Source of the DNA: Ilex aquifolium
Taxonomy: Eukaryota > Streptophyta > Magnoliopsida > Aquifoliales > Aquifoliaceae
Direction of reading: 5' to 3'
NCBI GenBank assembly: GCA_951799425.1
Contig: OX637409.1
Span: forward strand, 8,354,960 to 8,418,959
Length of the DNA stretch: 64,000 nt
Part shown: piece by piece, positions 58,000 through 64,000 of the stretch
Position numbering within the stretch: the first letter of the stretch is position 1
How the letters are laid out: each line of letters starts with the position of its first letter
Program-made: the position numbers and the translations under genes
Notes under the pieces: generated by a model
Databases searched by the model: none
What the model was told of the DNA's origin: nothing
The model's input: only the letters and a program-made list of their open reading frames with translations

Positions 58000-59279
58000 C
58001 CCCTCGGAGAAATCCAGACGATCTTCTGAGGGCTGGGAGAGGAAGTGACTCGAACTCCGCCAGGAAAGCCTCGGCCCACCTATGAGATGCCAAACACCTG
58101 AAGAGTTATTATCAATAGCTAGTACAAGCTAGTGACTCTCATTTTATCTATCCTTTATTGTTTCAGTTGATTTATTCTGTTATTTATTATTTTATGAAAT
58201 AAAATTCTGCGAAGATTATTGTGTTCAGAATTGTCTTGCTTTCAGTTCATAAAATTTGTAAACAGCTTACAAAAGTCAGAACATGACCTAACAACAAGGT
58301 AGACAAAAAGACAAAATTCGTCATATTCCTAACGATCAGTCACTGCTCCCCGAACCACTACCATCAAGGCTCTCTCCGTCATCGTCTACCCCTGGCGCCT
58401 CATATGGGACGAAGCCAGAGAAATCAATAGCAGGAAAAGCTGTCAAGCCCTTCTTAACCATCAGTAAAGGCGTAGCCCTCTCATTAGCCTCCCTCCTCAT
58501 CTCCATCTCAGTGGAGCACATCCTATTCTAGCTACAGGATGACCCCACGCTCCGATGGCCCGAAAAAATGAAGTCCGCCCCAAATCACAGAAATTCCAGC
58601 AGGTACTGTTGCTTCCACCACGATCATGGCCACGACACTGATGACTACTATGAGCTCAAGAGGCAGATCAAGGAGCTCATACAACGTGGCCAATTGAGGC
58701 AGTACGTTGTTGGCAGAGGACAAGCCCCGCCACCTGGCCGGGACCAAGATGACAAAGAATGCCAGTAACCCCTCGGAGAAATCCAGACGATCTTCTGAGG
58801 GCTGGGAGAGGAAGTGACTCGAACTCCGCCAGGAAAGCCTCGGCCCACCTATGAGATGCCAAACACCTGAAGAGTTATTATCAATAGCTAGTACAAGCTA
58901 GTGACTCTCATTTTATCTATCCTTTATTGTTTCAGTTGATTTATTCTGTTATTTATTATTTTATGAAATAAAATTCTGCGAAGATTATTGTGTTCAGAAT
59001 TGTCTTGCTTTCAGTTCATAAAGTTTGTAAACAGCTAACAAAAGTCAGAACATGACCTAACAACAAGGTAGACAAAAAGACAAAATTCGTCATATTCCTA
59101 ACGATCAGTCACTGCTCCCCGAACCACTACCATCAAGGCTCTCTCCGTCATCGTCTACCCCTGGCGCCTCATATGGGACGAAGCCAGAGAAATCAATAGC
59201 AGGAAAAGCTGTCAAGCCCTTCTTAACCATCAGTAAAGGCGTAGCCCTCTCATTAGCCTCCCTCCTCATCTCCATCTCA
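57742..59279. repeat. Exact head-to-tail duplication of 769 bp
   Basis: 57742-58510 is repeated at 58511-59279 with only about six to ten substitutions, for example GATACAGG/GCTACAGG and CATGACC/CATGGCC. The unit starts inside gag (GTGGAGCACATCC) and ends inside the antisense frame (CTCCATCTCA), so both gag and antisense 3' ends are present twice. The plus frame YCCFHHDHGHDTDDYYELKR in the second copy is the duplicate of the gag C-terminus. Confidence 0.95.
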
Positions 59280-60650
59280 ATGGAATGAGTCTCTGCCATG
59301 ACAGCCCTCTCCCGAGCTATACGTAGCTCTACCTCAACTCTGGCGGCCTTCTCACGGGGCGCTTGTAGCTCTGAATCTGTTCTCGCACAGACAGTCATCT
59401 TATCAGTATCCAGCTTTGCGCTCTCTCGCGAGTCGTCAAGAAGTTCGGTCTAATCCAATCTCTGCTCCCAAGTAGTCTATGTATCCAACTATGCGCTCTC
59501 TCACGAGTCTTCAAGAAGTTTGGCCTTATCTTACCTCTGCTCCCAAGCAGTCTATGTATCTAACTTCACTTTCTCTCGTGAGTCGCCAAGAAGCTCAGCC
59601 TAATCCTACCTCTACTCCTAAGCAACCTATGTATCCAACTTCGCACTCTCTCGCGAGTCGCCAAGAAGCTCAGCCTAAACCTACATCTGCTCTCAAGCAG
59701 TCTATGTATCCAATTTCGCGCTTTCTCGCGAGTCACCAAGAAGCTCGGCCTAATCCTATCTCTGCTCCCGAGCAACCTCAATCTCCAACTTAGCGCCTCT
59801 CTCACGAGTTGCCAAAAGCTCGGCCTCAAGAAGTTTTACTCTTTCATGAGCCAACCTCAACTGCTCTCAGTAGCCCCCCCGTGTCTGCCTCTCTGTTACC
59901 AGATACCTGAATGCCTCTCCAAGCTTGATCGTCCTTGAAAAAGGTAGGAATAAGCGGCAGCCGCCTACAAGCATTCAAAAAGCAGAATGTGAAGGAAATG
60001 AGGCGAGTACAAAATCAAAGTTGAGAAAAGAGGCATACCATGGAATACCCTTCCATCGCGGTATCGCCCCTTGGACCTCGAGATCCAACCTCTCTAATAT
60101 CCCCGAGAGTCGTAAACCTCTAAAGCCGCTCCTTGACTAAAGTCAAATCAAAACATTGACACCGAGCCACTACTAGAAGCAGGATAACTATGTGGAGCTG
60201 CAGTCCCCGTAGAAGATTGCACTGGAGTCTCAACTCCAACAACGGTACAAGGGCTAGCTCTAGTACACACAGGAGTCACAGTCTGGGAAGGATTGGGGGC
60301 ACCACCGGGTCCCATCTCCTGGAAAGCGCCATCGGATCTTGACCGAGAAGCATTGGGGGCATCAATATCGCCCTCTTGGGAGGAGGGAAAGACACCACCC
60401 TAAATGCACAGAGAGTCTCCACCATCGCCCTATCAACAGGGCGCCTATAATTATAGACAAGGTCAGTATAAAGAACCAGCATTGAGAAAACATTAAGGAG
60501 AAAACAGGATTGGAGAAAGCGGGTTCGCCTCTTACCCAGTCGAAAGCCATCATAGTCTTCCTCTCTGGCAAAAACTCAGAATGCCAATTCATCGCCCATG
60601 AATGCCTGACAACTTCCTGCCAGAACGCAGCTTCCCACCACCGTCGGTTT
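59105..60650 (-). pseudogene. Element E antisense frame
   Basis: Read from about 60650 on the minus strand: RWWEAAFWQEVVRHSWAMNW, then SEFLPERKTMMAFDW and a donor-like GTAAGA at 60535. An acceptor-like TTATAG at 60445 precedes RRPVDRAMVETLCAFRVVSF, although the phase does not close exactly. Much further on, 59398-59105 is open and reads EVELRIARERAVMAETHSIE (coiled-coil-like) then FPAIDFSGFVPYEAPGVDDD, ending at 59105. The 3' end is duplicated at 58336. It runs against gag and lies between gag and the 3' LTR, like the known antisense gene of Tat elements. Function unknown; I see no domain I can name. Confidence 0.6.
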
Positions 60651-61029
60651 TACTAATTTGTGTTTAAAACTCAAATTCAGAGAGATAGAAGTATTTTTTG
60701 GAGAAATTTGGTGACCAAACCGCCTTTGGCTATTTGTATGTCGTAATCTCGAAAAAATACCCAGATTCAAAAAAAAAAATCGCCTCAAACAGACAACCGT
60801 ACGCAAGTTATGGCCATTCAAAGTTTTGTCATGCCAGCGCCCGTGACCAGTACCTCAGGCGTCGCCCAGCTGCCTAGGTGCGTCGACCCAGCCCTGTTCG
60901 ACATCGCCTTCCACGAGCTCACCGCCTCCAGACACTCTGTGGGCGCCGACCCCTTGCTCCCAACCCGATGCGGCGTTGTCTGCATCGATGCCTGTGCCCA
61001 GGGCGCCACCTCCAACAAAGCCAATGCCT

Positions 61030-61180
61030 CCCTCCTGGGCGCCTCCTGCTTGGGCGCCTCCCTCTTGGGTGCCTCCCTCTTCGACGTCTCCCGCTTGGGC
61101 GCCTCCCTCTTCGGCGCCTCCCTCTTGGGTGCCTCCCCCTTGGGCGCCTTCCCCTTGGGCGCCTCCCTCTTTGGCGTCTT
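61030..61180. repeat. 15-bp minisatellite, about 10 copies
   Basis: TTGGGCGCCTCCCTC repeats in steps of 15, with CTTCGACGTCTCCC-type variants. Since 15 is a multiple of three, all six frames stay open (LGASL on the plus strand, GGAQE/REAPK on the minus), which produces the long frames at 60810-61268; these are not called as genes. Confidence 0.9.
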
Positions 61181-61654
61181 CGGTAACCCAGCATCTCCTA
61201 CTGCCGAGGGCGTCGCCCATGGAGCTGGTGCCACCCAACACCTAGGGTTCCAAATGACAAGGACTTAATGGTGTCGCTTTCCACTCCAATAGCGTCGTCA
61301 CTCACCACTCCTTCGTATCCCACACCATGGAAGTGGTCGTTCACGGTGTCGCCATCAGCACCAGGGACGCCGACCTTGCTGCCTTTTCTAACCATGCCAG
61401 CGATGGCTCGTTCTGTGCCGCCGATCTGCCCTCCGATTTACTTAGGATTGAGGAGTTCTATGGTACTAGCCTTGGGGTTCCCCATGGATTTCCCTAGCTT
61501 TGAGGGTCCATGGCAGAAGATGATCGTCATTGTAATGATGATACAAGATGGGAAAGAATTTTTGCAGAAACGGGGAAGACGAAGAAGCTACCGTGCAGAA
61601 CAAGAAACTAAAAGTTCACTCATGCCCTCAACCCCCTTCTCTCGCAAGCAATTG

Positions 61655-61677
61655 GGGCTTGGGGCATAGGGGGCAAA
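61655..61677 (+). promoter_or_regulatory. Element E polypurine tract
   Basis: GGGGCTTGGGGCATAGGGGG ends four bases before the 3' LTR, the site that primes plus-strand DNA. Confidence 0.75.
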
Positions 61678-62275
61678 TGACGAGCCCAAATCCAACCGGG
61701 CTAGGCCCAATAAACCAAGTAAGCTCAAGTTAGCTAAAAGGCAAGTCAAGCCCAGTTCGTCAATCTGACCCAGTCCAAGATCCAAGGAGTCCATGAAGAA
61801 AAAAGCACGTGGTGAGAGATTATCGGGATACTCACTCTCGAATATCAAGGCTATCATGATTGTACTTACCTTTTGTAACTATCATCCCCGAAGAATTATT
61901 GCCCTCACACTCACGTCACTCCCTCACCATGCCTATAAATTGTAAATTATCTCCACATGAGAGGACACATCTTGGCATCTCACTACACATTGTGTTTTGT
62001 CTCTACACCTCTCTACTAACACATAGCTTCTCTCTCCTAGCTATTGTACCTCTCTCGGAGCACACATCTCCCTTACTTTATTCATCACTAAAGACCCCCG
62101 GCCACCGTTGCCATTTCCCGAAGTGGAGTAGGTCACCCGGACCGAACCACTATATATCTGTGTGTTGACTCAATATTTACATTACTGTCATTGATTGCTT
62201 ATTTATTGTCCATTAATTTCACCCTGTCACACACTTGACTGTTGATCTTGCACGAGACAGTTTTGTGCATCATCA
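61678..62275 (+). repeat. Element E 3' LTR (598 bp)
   Basis: Begins TGACGAGCCCAAATCC and ends GTGCATCATCA, collinear with the 5' LTR with few differences. Confidence 0.93.
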
Positions 62276-62280
62276 TACAT

Positions 62281-62860
62281 AAAAAAAAAAAAAAAGTATT
62301 TCGCATGGGATAACTCATTTAAATTTTAATTTAAAACCTTTTAACTATAATAACTCACTTAAATTTTAATAGTTTAATTATAATAACTCATTTAAATTTT
62401 ACTTTTAATCAGAATAACTCAACACATTCATTAAAAAAAACATGCTTTACATGGATCACGCTAGTTTATATATATGATAAAACATGACTACATGCTACCT
62501 AGATAAGCAATTATGTAGTATCTATTTTCCATGTCATCAAGTACAACTATTTTTTAAAGAATAATAATATTTACACTTGATTTTTTTATTTTAATTATTA
62601 GCTAACCTAACTCATTGTGATTATTAAATTAATTGTTGGTCCTAATATTTGATAAAATGAACTTGTAATCAAACAAAGTAATATTCTGATTCTTTCTCTT
62701 TCAACATACAAATAAGAAATAAAAGAAAATTCAAGTATTTTGAAAATAGTGATAACTGTCATTGTTTAGTATCACGATCATTCGAAAAGCATTTCCATCT
62801 TTATTTTATTTGTCGGGTGACTCTTTGAGGCAATCGAATAACAAATCAATAATCATTGTC
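62281..62860. other. Intergenic, no gene seen
   Basis: AT-rich continuation of the pre-insertion flank (AACTCATTTAAATTTTA repeats), then unstructured sequence. Confidence 0.5.
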
Positions 62861-63000
62861 GGTCTAGCCTAATTGTCATCCCCTTCGCCTCCCAATTGAA
62901 AGATCGGAGGCTCAAGTCGTAAGAGCGATATCTACAAATGTGAAGGCTTGTAAAAATATAATTTTTATTTTGTTCAAAACTTGGGTTGCCTTTTCACCCA
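62861..63000 (+). mobile_element. tRNA-derived SINE
   Basis: GGTCTAGCCTAATTGTC fits a Pol III A box and ATCGGAGGCTCAAGTCG a B box about 40 bases later, followed by a T-rich tail. This matches the head of common plant SINEs. Not a functional tRNA: the acceptor arm does not pair. Confidence 0.6.
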
Positions 63001-63160
63001 TCTCTAAGCAGCTTCCTATCCCCCCCTCTTCTTAGAGTAAGTTAATAAACACTAACTTAAAATCGAAGTATGATGGTGAAAGTAATGATGATTGAACTCT
63101 ACAGATTCATATCATAGTCCCAGTTTGTTTGTAAATAGTTGTCTTTATGGGCACAAGATT

Positions 63161-63274
63161 AGGGGTGTCAATTCGCTTTGTATTGTGTGATCTGTGTATT
63201 GATATTTTCGTATCATATCATTATTATTTGCATCGTGTTCGTTAAAATTCATGTAAAAAAAGTGAAAATATTAC
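63161..63274. mobile_element. hAT-like element end (TAGGGGTG type), truncated
   Basis: TTAGGGGTGTCAATTCGC at 63161 is the same terminus family as 47158 and 11905. It runs into the LTR at 63275, which appears to have inserted into it. Confidence 0.5.
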
Positions 63275-64000
63275 TGATGCGACATTTTCGAAATTTAATG
63301 GGGAGACGACACATGTCCTCGGCATGAACTCCCTTGGAGCATCCCTCTGCTTGACACGTGTCCTCGGCACGAAAGTCCCTTGGAGCGTCCTTTGCTTGAC
63401 ACGTGTCCTCAGCATGAAGGTCCCCCGGAGCATCCTCTAATTAACGCGTGTCCTCGGCACGAAGGTCTCTAGGAGCATTCCCTAAGTGACAATTATCCTC
63501 GGCGTCTTGGTCTCCAGGAGCGTTCCCGATGTGACACATGTCCTCGGCATGGGATAACTTGGAAGGATCCTTCCCCTTGACTCCATCCTCAGAGCCTAGG
63601 CATCAGGCCATTCATACCAGCGAAATATGAACATCTATTTTGATGGTTATCTCCCACCAAATGATGATGTTAAATTCCCAAAGAAAGATGGGAAGGTTAG
63701 TTGATGCAAGTATACCCACGATCGAGGCAAAGCAGAGCATCATTACTTGGGAATAGGGTTGGCTATCAATCATCAAGCACCCATCCCAAGGCAGCTAAAA
63801 TGGTTGGAAAGACAGTTCAGTAACCAATGGGGAAGCCGTACGGAGTACGAGACATTTAATTCCTAACTCTTGGGGGTGATATATGAAATTGCCTCTACGC
63901 ATGCACAGATACAACCAGGGCACATTAAATGAACCCACAGAAGGATGGGACATGTTTATTACTTGACGAAGTCAGAAAAGCGAGCATTAATTGCTCGAGA
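63275..64000 (+). repeat. LTR of a further gypsy element, related to C, runs off right edge
   Basis: TGATGCGACATTTTCG resembles the start of element C's LTR (TGATGGGACATTTTGG). From 63740 on, TTGGCTATCAATCATCAAGCACCC, GCGAGCATTAATTGCTCGAG and neighbours follow C's LTR in the same order but with many differences. The 3' end and interior are outside the window. Confidence 0.75.
63316..63585. repeat. 45-bp tandem repeat, six copies
   Basis: Copies start with TCCTCGGCA-like sequence at 63316, 63361, 63406, 63451, 63496 and 63541, an exact 45-bp step. Each has CACGTGTCCTC and TTGGAGC. Element C's LTR has only related single blocks here, so the array expanded in this lineage. Confidence 0.92.

Larger units (their letters stand above)
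55806..62275 (+). mobile_element. Ty3/gypsy retrotransposon E (plus strand), pol-less, TSD TACAT
   Basis: LTRs 55806-56402 and 61678-62275 are near-identical over their full length, and the perfect 5-mer TACAT lies at 55801-55805 and 62276-62280. The primer site TTTGGCGCC (56404-56412) and purine tract GGGGCTTGGGGCATAGGGGG (about 61655-61674) are present. The interior holds gag (56455-57999), a 769-bp tandem duplication (57742-59279), a minus-strand antisense frame (59105-60650) and a 15-bp minisatellite. No protease, reverse transcriptase or integrase is visible, so it is a non-autonomous TR-GAG-like element. It is probably the youngest of the large elements here. Confidence 0.92.

Noticed and set aside
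60810-61268. 152-codon plus-strand frame and 138/128-codon minus-strand frames
   Set aside because: They depend on the 15-bp repeat, which is open in all six frames; no frame has a recognisable domain.
63316-63585. CRISPR-like array
   Set aside because: The 45-bp copies are contiguous with no spacers, and the context is a plant LTR.

Overview
This is nuclear DNA from a flowering plant, most likely a eudicot with a large repeat-rich genome. Support for this comes from AT-rich intergenic DNA, GT-AG introns, a plant cytochrome P450, a plant TRFL-type telomere-binding Myb gene and many plant transposon families (Tat-like and other Ty3/gypsy, copia, CACTA, MULE, hAT, PIF/Harbinger, Stowaway, SINE). 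No rRNA gene, CRISPR array or bacterial-style operon is present. The species cannot be named from the sequence alone.

One host gene looks intact: a five-exon minus-strand gene at 24351-27237 whose exon phases close perfectly into a 496-residue protein. It is helical at the N-terminus, has one C-terminal Myb repeat and ends in a telobox (VDLKDKW). Its upstream region has a telo-box and three site II (TGGGCC) elements. Two host genes are relics. A CYP85-clan P450 at 9129-13657 (minus) keeps four exons and the heme, I-helix and K-helix motifs but carries frameshifts and a small deletion. A bZIP 3' fragment at 21864-23433 (plus) is split by a MULE that itself holds a Stowaway MITE.

Layout: 1-3.4 kb, the 5' part of a minus-strand gypsy element whose LTR is interrupted by a hAT-like insertion. 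3.9-8.9 kb, microsatellites, a long inverted-repeat element, MITEs and a CACTA element (TSD ATT) containing a MULE-type MITE. 9.1-13.7 kb, the P450 pseudogene, with a SINE, a Tourist MITE and a nested pair of TIR elements in its introns. 14-24 kb, mostly decayed intergenic DNA plus the bZIP relic. 24.3-27.6 kb, the TRFL gene and promoter. 28 kb, a degenerate tandem array. 29.4-36.0 kb, a near-complete but inactive PIF/Harbinger element (TSD TTA) with transposase, Myb/SANT-like partner and, unusually, an RNase HI N-terminal-type domain. 36.4-41.1 kb, a minus-strand gypsy element (B). 43.5-54.0 kb, a plus-strand gypsy element (C) containing a hAT transposon relic and a copia LTR fragment. 55.8-62.3 kb, a plus-strand gypsy element (E) with TSD TACAT and an exact 769-bp tandem duplication. 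63.3-64.0 kb, the start of a further LTR related to C.

Elements B, C and E share one architecture: gag (plus protease in C), little or no recognisable pol, and protein-like sequence on the opposite strand just inside the 3' LTR. That is the antisense-ORF layout known from Tat-lineage gypsy elements. B, E and the last LTR also contain minisatellites (25, 15 and 45 bp units). All coding calls in the transposons are pseudogenes by visible stops or frameshifts.
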